Below are positions 10,201 through 18,091 of a DNA stretch of 64,000 nucleotides, in pieces; position 1 is the stretch's first letter; each line of letters starts with the position of its first letter. Source of the stretch: Bacteroidales bacterium UBA3844 (GTDB lineage Bacteria; Bacteroidota; Bacteroidia; Bacteroidales; Paludibacteraceae); NCBI GenBank assembly GCA_002392915.1, contig DGHQ01000025.1, forward strand, positions 66,413-130,412, given 5' to 3'. The notes below the pieces were generated by a model, which had not been told where the DNA came from, made no database searches, and saw only the letters and a list, made by a program, of their open reading frames with translations. The position numbers were made by a program, and so were the translations under genes.

Positions 10201-12855
10201 CAATTTCTCTGTAGGATGATCGGCTGCGACGACGTGGATACTATCCCATCTCCAGCAGACTTTTCCATCTTCATTAAGAAATTCAATATCCTTCACCAAC
10301 AGATAATACCAATCGGCGTCCTTCCACGTCACATTATAAAATGAGACGCTGTCACCCGCAGTGCCAGAGCCCGGCACGCCAGATGCCTTCTTTGATCCCT
10401 TATGCCAAGATGCGACATACTTGCGAGGCTCATCATTTGGTCCGACACTGATTCCCATCGCACTTGGATTCGTTGGCATAAATGTCTCTGTCGTAAGATT
10501 CGCCACTTTGTCGGGACAAAGGATCACCTCCTTCTCCTGATTGTTGTTTGTTGTAATCACAGTCGACGGATCCGCTGAAATAATCGATGCCTTCTCTACA
10601 GGCTCACACAAGTCGCAATTCAATGCCGCCTCGACTGGAATTGTAGAGAATGAGACATTTCTACATGGGCTCATCTCATCCAAGGATTCCCATAATGCAC
10701 GCTGATCCTTTAGATAATTAAACTCTCCAATCACCACACGGAATCGTACTTTCTCTTTTCTCTCAACATTCTCAAAGGCAGGATGGTTGGCAGGATCAGG
10801 AATAGTATATTCATCTTCCTCCTGAACGTCACCCAAGTCTTTCCAATCAGAAATTGGATCAAAAGACGAATCACTTGGATCTTTGGTAGTGTATTGGAAA
10901 AGATATCCTGGAATTGGTTTTTCAAAATAGCCTTTAGCTTTAATCTGTGCTTTCAAGACAAGATCATCTCCCATACACAAATTCAACAAATCATTAGTTT
11001 TGCTGGACGCCACAACCTCCACCTTTGGAGGAGTGCAGACTCTGAAGGCAATATCATCCAACGCAATATCTCCACGTTGAGCCGCTTTATAATCATCTTC
11101 TTTACTGATAATCTGAATTTTAACGGACTCTACACCTTCAGGCAGCTTAAAATCATACGTTTTTCTCGGCTCCACCCATCCTACTTTGTCCAACACATAA
11201 GTATCCTCAATAGGTGTACCATCAGCAAGAATCACTTCATTTGTCTTGGAATCCACAAGACGAACCTGTATGGTAGCATTTGTTTCGAATCCAGAAGTAG
11301 GCTTTTTATTGATCGCGCCGACAGCTGCAGAAAAAGAGATTGGTCGTTCCGGACACAAATCTGTAATCTCTTGTTCGTAAACCACCTTATCCATCCAATC
11401 GTCGCCCTTCATATCTATCTGCAAAAATGCTCCTCCTTTTTCTCCAGTAGCATCAAACATCGTTGCTGGAGAATTATAGGCATTTTCAGTCGCGATAGCG
11501 TAAGCACCATTACGGAAATTTGTTCCCGAATATTTCAATTCTTTTGCAAAAGCAGCTCCTCTATTCAGCTGATCATCAATACTATATCCATGATTACCAT
11601 TTCCAACCAATATTTCTTTTGCCTTTACTGTCTGTTCCTGTCCATTTTTATCTCTGTAATAATATGTGCTACCTGAGAATCTTCCGAAATCATCCAAATA
11701 TATATCAGTCAAAGCCATAGGATTACCATTTCCATCATCGCAACACTCTCCTACCGACAAATTGTGGGTTGCCGTAGCAACACATCCATCAGGAGTGGTC
11801 ACAATGCAAGAGACAGTGTAATTATCAGGGGTTGGCGGGAAGAAAATCATAGATTGATCTTCCGACGTTTCTCCTGTAGACTTTTCATGCCAAGAATAAG
11901 TTGTGCCATCAGGTAAGACCGTATTCAATTTCAACACAGCTGGCATTTGTGGACACGGATTTCCGACAACTCTGATTACGGGTTCAAACTCACCCTCTAT
12001 TCTTAAATTATCCAAAGCCAATGGGCCGAAGTCCGCATTCGTTCCCGCAAAATAGAAAGTCACATTACCGGTATTGTCTGCCTTTGCAGTCAAAATCAAC
12101 GTTTGAGATTCACCCCAGTCGAGCTTATTTGTTGTTTTTCTATTTGCCGCGCCACCAAAACCTCCTGGTTGCGATGTGCTTACACTCAACTGTGGAGCAG
12201 GAGCAGTGAATGGATCCAATTCTCCTTTTATATAACTAAGTTTTCTTCCAAGTTTGATTTCTGTCTCCAAATCGTCGGGATCAGAAACTCCTTCATTCAT
12301 ATACTGCAATGCTTTTTCCAAGTTGTCAGGGGAGACGAGATTATACACGTCGACACTTAAAGTGACAGAAGAACCTGGGAGTAATCCGGAGACAGAGTAT
12401 GTCAATACGGAAACATTCTGACCATTACCATAGATCACAAACTGGTTTGATCCGCTTCCTTCATTTAGATATGGACTGATTGTGCGTGGATTAGCGACAA
12501 TGCCAGCAAATCCCTTACTGGTATTGTTAATGTTTTTTGTCTGATAATCGCTCCACTGAGCGGTAAGAGTAGCAGAGGAAGAGATAATGCCCGACGCCAT
12601 TCCGACAAGTGTGGCGGCTTCAACATCTGAAGAATAATCGCATGATGTTCCGCACTCATTTTTAAGGAGTTGGTCAAAGTCTTCATTAAACCATCCGTCT
12701 CCATCATTAGACAATGACGGATTAAACAAAGCATTTGACGTCTCAAAATCAGTGCCACCTACAACACAACTGGACGCAATCGTCTCGGCCGCATTAAATA
12801 ATCCAACACTGCATATTAGAACGAATACACCATTTCTCATAAGTTTTACATTCAA
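7267..12855 (-). CDS. Giant T9SS type B surface protein, 1862 aa
   Basis: This predicted cell-surface protein carries an N-terminal signal peptide (about residues 1-28) and a C-terminal type B (gliding-motility-associated) sorting domain at about 1775-1862. The latter starts with IPNFITPNGDGQNE and contains IYDRWGKQL, DWDGVYNG and GHFTLIR. The region between holds two or three jelly-roll-like domains in the first about 660 residues (blocks such as LALDNLRIEGEF and GDIALDDIAFRVC). These are followed by a chain of about 80-100-residue Ig/PKD-like repeats, many beginning with a Cys-containing phrase such as SVCENSPLL or KCLGESQNL. No catalytic motif was seen, so adhesion or a structural surface role is the inference. 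Type B cargo usually needs a PorP/SprF partner; none is adjacent, and the nearest are at 52-61 kb. The ATG at 12855 could be replaced by an ATG 15 bases downstream. Confidence 0.85.
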   Translation of the reverse strand: MNVKLMRNGVFVLICSVGLFNAAETIASSCVVGGTDFETSNALFNPSLSNDGDGWFNEDFDQLLKNECGTSCDYSSDVEAATLVGMASGIISSSATLTAQWSDYQTKNINNTSKGFAGIVANPRTISPYLNEGSGSNQFVIYGNGQNVSVLTYSVSGLLPGSSVTLSVDVYNLVSPDNLEKALQYMNEGVSDPDDLETEIKLGRKLSYIKGELDPFTAPAPQLSVSTSQPGGFGGAANRKTTNKLDWGESQTLILTAKADNTGNVTFYFAGTNADFGPLALDNLRIEGEFEPVIRVVGNPCPQMPAVLKLNTVLPDGTTYSWHEKSTGETSEDQSMIFFPPTPDNYTVSCIVTTPDGCVATATHNLSVGECCDDGNGNPMALTDIYLDDFGRFSGSTYYYRDKNGQEQTVKAKEILVGNGNHGYSIDDQLNRGAAFAKELKYSGTNFRNGAYAIATENAYNSPATMFDATGEKGGAFLQIDMKGDDWMDKVVYEQEITDLCPERPISFSAAVGAINKKPTSGFETNATIQVRLVDSKTNEVILADGTPIEDTYVLDKVGWVEPRKTYDFKLPEGVESVKIQIISKEDDYKAAQRGDIALDDIAFRVCTPPKVEVVASSKTNDLLNLCMGDDLVLKAQIKAKGYFEKPIPGYLFQYTTKDPSDSSFDPISDWKDLGDVQEEDEYTIPDPANHPAFENVERKEKVRFRVVIGEFNYLKDQRALWESLDEMSPCRNVSFSTIPVEAALNCDLCEPVEKASIISADPSTVITTNNNQEKEVILCPDKVANLTTETFMPTNPSAMGISVGPNDEPRKYVASWHKGSKKASGVPGSGTAGDSVSFYNVTWKDADWYYLLVKDIEFLNEDGKVCWRWDSIHVVAADHPTEKLINPDEFCEGTLASEPIKTIDGFKLDWYDGADSMRAKSISEPVVGAVTQGESPKSFWYALNDEKTGCRGDMTEYVVEVQSVDEPLASPITYLKTEVEKGNALKPTEQTPNAIVGEPSCQIVWYNDDETGPIDEADATPTSAEVVGLNGNLTKKYKIKQVNALGCESEFVPVSIIVSGYPAPTVKDLSVCENSPLLKDTLEATTNGVAGGNSASDFKLVWYNSKEDGTIDDSQEFSQIELSPTIQKASSTERTKKYTYYVRQRLKSNPAAESAPVALTVTVYTNPKLATVETAPKCLGESQNLKEMYNISIEDCEVRYYEDGTPTTADVTEAGKYLVTGSYVINKGEADEQTCSSEEEELNVVFHELKADIIGSDKTCPNVAVDLDLDLTLGGGLAESDLVYSWTNSSNNTKAKTKTYNTGSAGLNNAGDLMKVTVEVSSAACYGANAVKKVKEIVVGDGRLDGKIKFSEPDNTQQLSDMISANNLSFNSCGGVVTVVLSDVANKNGGTYTLSGTETSTGSFSDEASGATELALGAGNYTISYVNECPTRFSFKIVDKSVSAKSNNEALAICENEKWWAQIFDLKGPSNTTIEWQHDGNVIPNQTGKRLELNPAKTTDGGVYSFSLISEGCRFDGQIADGNELVVYAGVDLTLSTATPVCGDGVASVKIDVTPNAYVEDLDWSDNPDGEVFGNMTGAMIIPVYDGSGEAPITKQYKVIAKNQYCAAIPFFIPVEVHKPLEGSIDAPSQICENDLLTLDASSYKADEYEWIYENTQTTFTDPVLSFVPEPELAKFTLHVTRGLCEAEESKTVEVIHLPVVAQIDSVTYKTVEIQLDETNYTGPYKYVIDGKTDDPEVENNLRTGLSYATHTLMVEDSYGCRTDTTFVVNTPGIEIPNFITPNGDGQNEKFVVKGLAEGYPDAEVIIYDRWGKQLAAYKAGDNSDWDGVYNGSKMPATDYWYEININDLDKVYTGHFTLIR

Positions 12856-13224
12856 TATGTTATAGAGTTTAATAAAGTACTTTAATATAGGACTTGACCC
12901 TGAATGAGGGTTGTTAATAACGTTCCTCCATTACCCCGAAGGACAATCGTAAAAATATGGTCAAATACTATATAAACGCCTTTCATAATATATTAATCCA
13001 AATAAATATATTGAATGCGCCTTTTAGTTAGATTGATGCGTCTAAAATAGTACTTTTTTTTGTTTCATATTCATTTTTATCACTTTTTATTAGAAATTGG
13101 TGATTTTGAACACATAAAAATTCACTTTTTGTTTATAAAACGTAAATTTTCCGCAAAATGGATTGTAAAACTTGACAGAATAGAAATCATGCACGTTTGG
13201 AAATGGATTCTACAATAAAAAATG
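12856..13224. other. Intergenic gap between divergent surface-protein genes
   Basis: The gap is AT-rich. A weak, decayed resemblance to the dispersed repeat occurs around 12904-12950 (GAGGGTTGTTAA followed by CGTTCC). No ORF with coding character, RNA gene or canonical TAnnTTTG element for the minus-strand giant gene was found. Confidence 0.4.
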
Positions 13225-13232
13225 TATTTTTG
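13225..13232 (+). promoter_or_regulatory. Putative -7 element for the PL14-like gene
   Basis: TATTTTTG matches TAnnTTTG about 98 bases before the ATG at 13330. The leader between them has repeated ACACG and CGTGT words (13257-13287) that could fold. Confidence 0.55.
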
Positions 13233-13329
13233 CACATTGATTGTAGAAGAGACGCACGGACGTGTGTGTAACACGGACACGCGTGTATAAATGCTATTAA
13301 AAATTGGAGCAATAGATACCTTCGATTAT

Positions 13330-14409
13330 ATGAGAACAATATTTCTATTCATATCTCTGGCAATATCCGCATCTTTATCAGCGGAACTGATTTCTTCCAC
13401 TCATTTTGAATCTGTGGAAGCAGGAAAACCTTTCACACTGGAAACCTGGCAAAACGAAGGGTTCACAACCGGAACATGGGACAACGGTTTGAAAAGCAGA
13501 ACCTTAGTAGACAGTGCACATTCAGTATCTGGAAAAAAATCCCTACGTGTGGAGTATCCACAGGGAGGTGTCGGTCCACAGGAAACAGGTGCACAAGTGG
13601 AATTGAAATTCACTCCACGTGATGAAGCATACATGTCGTACTGGATGCGATTCTCCGACAATTTCAGTTTCGGCACAACAAGCAAAGGAGGCAAATTGCC
13701 TGGATTGAGCGGAGGCGACAACTGTTCTGGCGGCGATAATTGTGATGGCACAAACGGATTTTCAGCACGATTCATGTGGAGAAACGACGGACAGATTGTG
13801 CTTTATCTCTACCACATGGACAAGCCAGCCAAATGGGGAGAAGACTATCCATTGAAATATGAAGATGGAAGCAATGTGGTATTTGAGAAAGGCACTTGGC
13901 ACAAAATAGAAGAGAGGGTAAAAATCAACTCTTCAGGAGATGCATACGACGGTGAAGTGCAGGCTTGGGTTGACGGCAAAGAGGTGCTATCGCTAAAAGG
14001 TCTCAGGTTCACAAATAATGGAGACAAGGTCGATAAACTATACTTCTCCACATTCCACGGTGGCAACGAAGAGACATGGGCTTCTACCGAGACCTGCCAT
14101 ATCTGGTTTGACGACATAAAAATCGGAACTAACCGAGATGAACTCAGCAACGTCGAACCAGTCGGACCGGCAGAAGTGCCAAGCGACATGTTCCTCGTCT
14201 ACAAGAAAGGAAGCAAAGTCATTATTGTCGCAGACAATATAATCAAAGAAGTTGTTGTGCTGAAAGCAAACGGGAAACTGAAAAAATTCAGCGACAGCCG
14301 AGTGATCGACAACAGATGGGAATTTACACTGCGTACAAAAGAGCCACTGATTATCCAAGTGGAGACAATCGACGGAAAAAAGATGACTCAGAAATTCATT
14401 GCTGAATAA
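13330..14409 (+). CDS. Secreted polysaccharide lyase, PL14-like
   Basis: This is a predicted secreted lyase acting on a uronic-acid polysaccharide such as alginate or glucuronan. The inner ATG at 13330 is chosen over 13291 because it starts a clean signal peptide (MRTIFLFISLAISASLSA). The core at about 20-275 is a beta-jelly-roll domain with motifs typical of the PL14-type fold: EAYMSYWMRFSDNF, KGGKLPGLSGG (about residue 118), GFSARFMWR, and a late FDDIKIGT strand. The WHKIEERVKIN and FSTFHGG strands also fit. A C-terminal about 70-residue beta region (VPSDMFLVYKKGS to IQVETIDGKKMTQ) resembles a short T9SS sorting domain but is not a clear match. It follows the divergent giant surface protein and precedes rnpB. 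Substrate is inferred only from the fold. Confidence 0.65.
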   Translation: MRTIFLFISLAISASLSAELISSTHFESVEAGKPFTLETWQNEGFTTGTWDNGLKSRTLVDSAHSVSGKKSLRVEYPQGGVGPQETGAQVELKFTPRDEAYMSYWMRFSDNFSFGTTSKGGKLPGLSGGDNCSGGDNCDGTNGFSARFMWRNDGQIVLYLYHMDKPAKWGEDYPLKYEDGSNVVFEKGTWHKIEERVKINSSGDAYDGEVQAWVDGKEVLSLKGLRFTNNGDKVDKLYFSTFHGGNEETWASTETCHIWFDDIKIGTNRDELSNVEPVGPAEVPSDMFLVYKKGSKVIIVADNIIKEVVVLKANGKLKKFSDSRVIDNRWEFTLRTKEPLIIQVETIDGKKMTQKFIAE

Positions 14410-14482
14410 ATGAATTCCACCATTTTCATATATATTCATTCATCTTTAAGCAAGATTACATTCCCATTTAACTAAAAAAATA

Positions 14483-14490
14483 TAATTTTG
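14483..14490 (+). promoter_or_regulatory. Promoter -7 element of rnpB
   Basis: TAATTTTG matches TAnnTTTG and ends 7 bases before the predicted 5' end of RNase P RNA, the expected spacing. Confidence 0.75.
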
Positions 14491-14497
14491 CACACCG

Positions 14498-14870
<373 letters not shown>

Positions 14871-14908
14871 TTTTTTTCTAAACCACTAACACTTAACGCA
14901 CAACAGTT

Positions 14909-16252
14909 TTGGAAGCAAGAGCGAAAGATATAATAGACAAATTGAAAAAAGGATTCTTTTCATTCCTCAAAGATCCACAAGAGTACATCTATGAAGCGAT
15001 CAACAATCTTCGTAAAGGCGGTGAGATAAAAGGAATCGGATGGATATTTGAATTAGTGGCGACGGTGCTGCTATGCTTCATAGGCTTCAAGCAAAAGTCT
15101 ATCGGCCAGAAATCTAAGGTCCTGACATATCACACCGTGTTTTCCCTGATACCGGTATTCGCTTTCATAATCGCGATTGCCAAAGGATTCGGAGGATACG
15201 ATAAAAAGATCATTGATCTGATCAACGAATATGTAGGAGAAAACTCAGACAAGGTCATGCAGCTCTACTACACCGCTCAAAAACAGCTTGAATACTCACA
15301 AGGTGGAGTCATCTTGGGTGTCGGTATCATCTTCCTTATGTGGTCGGTCTATAGCATCTTCTCCGAAGTGGAGTCTTTCTTCAACGACATCTGGAGAATA
15401 ACTACCTCAAGAAGTTTCATAAGACGAGTGTCTAACTATATCGCGTCGCTATTCATCATAACAATTCTTATGATCTGCAGTGTAGGATTCAGAGTCTACA
15501 CTAATGAAATTGGAGGCGTGATAGGGACAATAGTCAAATGGGGGACCCCATGGATCGCAACATTTATGATGTTTTTCTTTCTCTACACCGCTATTCCAAA
15601 CACAAGGGTCAAGGCGAGCAAAGCCATCATATCTGCATTCATCGCAAGTTTAGCGTTCATTGTGCTTTATTTTGTCTTCACGACGATCATGTTCAAAGCA
15701 GCCAGCTACAACCAAGTGTACGGTAGTATCGCGATAATCGTGTTGGGATTGATGTTTATGAACTATTTCTGGGTGATCACGTTAAGTGGAGCGGAACTTT
15801 GTTTTTCTATGCAGAGCGACGGAAACCTGAATTTCATCTCTACCGGCGACAAAAAGAAATCCGACTATGAGAACGACTTCTACAGATTGAGGATAGCCTC
15901 ATACATATACAGACGTTTCAGCGAGGCTAAAGACGGCAACATCAGTTTTTCCGACGTGAAGACACTGAGCGAAGAGTGCTCTCTATCCTCTCACCAAGTG
16001 ATGGATTATCTTGAAAAGCTGCGTGTGGCAGGCATCGTCAGCCAAGTGCAAATCGAGACGAGAGAGGATTGTTTCCAGCCTGCAATGCCAGTGGAGCAGA
16101 TGACAATAAGATTGTTTTTCAACAAAATACATACAGCCGACTTCAATAAAGAAGATGAGACACAAACACAAAGTGAAATAAGCAAACATTTCAACAATCA
16201 CATCTCCAACATTGAGAATGCCACTAGCGAAATGTTGATCAAGGATCTGTAA
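14909..16252 (+). CDS. YihY/BrkB family inner membrane protein
   Basis: This 447-residue polytopic membrane protein belongs to the YihY (former ribonuclease BN) family; the biochemical role of the family is not settled. An amphipathic N-terminal segment (about 1-45) precedes about six transmembrane helices between residues 48 and 305, with family motifs VLTYHTVFSLIPV near 75 and NYFWVITLSGAEL near 290. A C-terminal cytoplasmic extension of about 140 residues contains a winged-helix-like segment (LRIASYIYRRFSEAKDG...LSEECSLSSHQVMDYLEKL). The only reasonable start is TTG at 14909, 39 bases after rnpB; no ATG or GTG gives the conserved N-terminus. It is probably transcribed partly by read-through from rnpB or from an unseen promoter. 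Confidence 0.85.
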   Translation: MEARAKDIIDKLKKGFFSFLKDPQEYIYEAINNLRKGGEIKGIGWIFELVATVLLCFIGFKQKSIGQKSKVLTYHTVFSLIPVFAFIIAIAKGFGGYDKKIIDLINEYVGENSDKVMQLYYTAQKQLEYSQGGVILGVGIIFLMWSVYSIFSEVESFFNDIWRITTSRSFIRRVSNYIASLFIITILMICSVGFRVYTNEIGGVIGTIVKWGTPWIATFMMFFFLYTAIPNTRVKASKAIISAFIASLAFIVLYFVFTTIMFKAASYNQVYGSIAIIVLGLMFMNYFWVITLSGAELCFSMQSDGNLNFISTGDKKKSDYENDFYRLRIASYIYRRFSEAKDGNISFSDVKTLSEECSLSSHQVMDYLEKLRVAGIVSQVQIETREDCFQPAMPVEQMTIRLFFNKIHTADFNKEDETQTQSEISKHFNNHISNIENATSEMLIKDL

Positions 16253-16276
16253 ATTTAGCAGTTTATGCCTGATTTA

Positions 16277-16343
16277 GAGGATTGTTAAGGGCAGAACGCC
16301 CTAACCCTCCCCACCACATCTGCGAGTTCGCAAGAACGAGCAA
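16277..16343 (+). repeat. Dispersed intergenic palindromic repeat, copy 4
   Basis: GAGGATTGTTAAGGGC, a GGGCAGAACGCCC hairpin, a C-rich spacer, then TGCGAGTTCGCAAGAACGAGCA. It is the plus-orientation copy of a pair facing copy 5 across an AT-rich spacer of about 300 bases. The 531-base gap 16253-16784 otherwise holds only AT-rich sequence and the terminator at 16732. Confidence 0.8.
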
Positions 16344-16639
16344 TTATATTTTGACTTCGATTATTTTAACAATTTGATTATTTGACAATTAAAATCATTT
16401 TATAGGATTTTGGAATAAAAACATGTGACGACGGCACAAAATAATTTATTCCTCCCTATGGAAAAACGTGATGCCATCGACATATTATTTACCTAATATA
16501 TAATCACCACATGATATTCACAGAAAATACACCTTTAGGTGTTTTATATCGGTAGATATAATAAAAAATATGGAACGGATATTCCCCGTTAGTGGATATA
16601 TATAATATTAATTCGTCTCCAAGTGACGTTATATTATTT

Positions 16640-16702
16640 GTGCTCGCCTTCGGCTCGCACTAGGAAGGAGAGGTTAGGGCGTTCCGCCCTTAACAATCCT
16701 CA
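16640..16702 (-). repeat. Dispersed intergenic palindromic repeat, copy 5
   Basis: On the plus strand: GTGCTCGCCTTCGGCTCGCAC, a purine-rich spacer, then GGGCGTTCCGCCC and TTAACAATCCTCA. The second palindrome shows intact arms. Confidence 0.85.
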
Positions 16703-16731
16703 TAATTCACCACACAATATCATATATACAT

Positions 16732-16761
16732 AAAAAAAGGACGCCACAATATGACGTCCTA
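16732..16761 (-). terminator. Terminator of the OmpA-domain gene
   Basis: Reading the minus strand, GGACGTCATATTGTGGCGTCC folds into a hairpin and is followed by seven T. It lies 24 bases after the stop codon. Confidence 0.85.
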
Positions 16762-16784
16762 TAATATTCTAAAAAAATCTATTT

Positions 16785-17999
16785 TTAGAACACCTGAATC
16801 TCAACTCGTCTGTTCTTCTCTGGCACTTCGCTGATCGGCTTAGAAGATCCCATTCCCTGATAAGACAATCTGCTACCTTCTATACCCTGCTTCTCAATAT
16901 AGTCTGTCACAGCCTTTGCACGTTCCTTAGAAAGAGGAATATTGATTTCATCTGTTCCGTCCGTACTTGAATGACCGATAACCTTTATTTTCTTATCCGG
17001 ATTATCCTTCAAAAACTTCACGATTCCGTCAAGAGCGTTCTTTGAGCCTTCGCTCAACTCTGCGCTTCCTGTCTCAAAATTAATATTGTCGAAACTTGAA
17101 GAAACACCCTTCTCCATATTATCCTCAATTGCCTTCGCAATATCATCAACCGTCTCAGCTGTCACGATCACATCTTTTTGGATAGTATCTCTTGCCGCAG
17201 CCAAACTGTCTGCCAACGCTTTTGCACGGAACACAGAATCCTGATACAAGCTGTCTCTTACAAATGTCTCTCTGTCCTCATATCCACAAGAGAAATCTTT
17301 ATCGTCGTTGCAAGCTTTCATCATAAAGAATCCGAAAAGCATAAGCATCAAGATGACGGGGATCCATTTACAATTACATGACGCATTTGAATCATCATCT
17401 GAAACTTCTTCCACCTCTTTCTTATTATTAGGTAGCGACGCTGCTGCAGCCATGAACGGATCAGCATCCTCATTTTCACGTGGGCTATCTATTTTGCTTC
17501 CAAGAGCACGAGTCTCTGATGGAGCCTCAGTTCTCTCTTCATGAGCGACGGGAGCTTTACCAGCAGCCAGAGCTTTGAAATTTTCCTGAGCAGCCTCAAC
17601 ATCATAGTCGTTCAAACCTTCTAGCCAGAAGCTTCCTCTTTCGCCTGGACGTGCAGTCTTGCTAAACTCAGCCACCTCGATGCCAAACTGTTTAGCATGT
17701 TCCACCACCTTGTTGTAGTCAGCTTTTGTCCAAGCCTCAATCATTGCTAGCTCAGTGCCGTCTGCCAAGAAGATAGTCTCGTCGTCACGCTCAAAATATC
17801 TTTTTTCATAATTTTTCACACTATCCTTGTTCTTGACATCAAGAAACAAAGAATCTCCAGCCGCAGAGCTAAGGGTTTCTGGAAATGCCTTGTCCAAATC
17901 CTCTTTTGTAGATTCCGGATGAAGTAGCAAGTATGCTTCAACAATGCCCAACACAGTACGGCTCTGGGCTTTGCCGTGAACTTTTATTTTGCTGTCCAT
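16785..17999 (-). CDS. OmpA-domain protein with large N-terminal domain and central TM helix
   Basis: The C-terminal about 115 residues are an OmpA/MotB peptidoglycan-binding domain (INFETGSAELSEGSKNAL, IKVIGHSSTDG, LSKERAKAV, KNRRVEI). The rest is unusual. There is no N-terminal signal peptide; instead about 210 hydrophilic residues precede one membrane helix (CKWIPVILMLMLFGFFMM, about residues 213-231). The N-terminal part has two segments. One is near residues 5-75 (RTVLGIVEAYLLLHPESTKEDL) and is followed by a W/D-rich segment (about 85-140, containing GERGSFWLEGLNDYD). The predicted topology is a cytoplasmic N-domain, one inner-membrane pass and a periplasmic OmpA domain gripping peptidoglycan, as in MotB-like stators. 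The gene has its own terminator and promoter, divergent from uvrA. The N-terminal family is unrecognised. Confidence 0.8.
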   Translation of the reverse strand: MDSKIKVHGKAQSRTVLGIVEAYLLLHPESTKEDLDKAFPETLSSAAGDSLFLDVKNKDSVKNYEKRYFERDDETIFLADGTELAMIEAWTKADYNKVVEHAKQFGIEVAEFSKTARPGERGSFWLEGLNDYDVEAAQENFKALAAGKAPVAHEERTEAPSETRALGSKIDSPRENEDADPFMAAAASLPNNKKEVEEVSDDDSNASCNCKWIPVILMLMLFGFFMMKACNDDKDFSCGYEDRETFVRDSLYQDSVFRAKALADSLAAARDTIQKDVIVTAETVDDIAKAIEDNMEKGVSSSFDNINFETGSAELSEGSKNALDGIVKFLKDNPDKKIKVIGHSSTDGTDEINIPLSKERAKAVTDYIEKQGIEGSRLSYQGMGSSKPISEVPEKNRRVEIQVF

Positions 18000-18035
18000 A
18001 ATATCTTTTGTGATCTTTTGATTTATTCGTAATTA

Positions 18036-18043
18036 CAAAAATA
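18036..18043 (-). promoter_or_regulatory. Putative -7 element of the OmpA-domain gene
   Basis: The minus strand reads TATTTTTG, matching TAnnTTTG, 37 bases upstream of the ATG at 17999. It is back to back with the uvrA element 13 bases away. Confidence 0.55.
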
Positions 18044-18056
18044 TAAAAAGAATTGA

Positions 18057-18064
18057 TAACTTTG
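18057..18064 (+). promoter_or_regulatory. Putative -7 element of uvrA
   Basis: TAACTTTG matches TAnnTTTG, 28 bases before the uvrA ATG. Confidence 0.55.
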
Positions 18065-18091
18065 CAGAAATTTACAAATTTGTAGCAAACT

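Noticed and set aside
10783..11676. 297-codon open frame opposite the giant T9SS protein
   Set aside because: It is antisense to well-defined repeat sequence, has Phe/Ile/Ser-rich composition and no start context or domain.
12904..12950. An eighth copy of the dispersed repeat
   Set aside because: Only short words (GAGGGTTGTTAA, CGTTCC) agree and no hairpin arm is intact; too weak to call.
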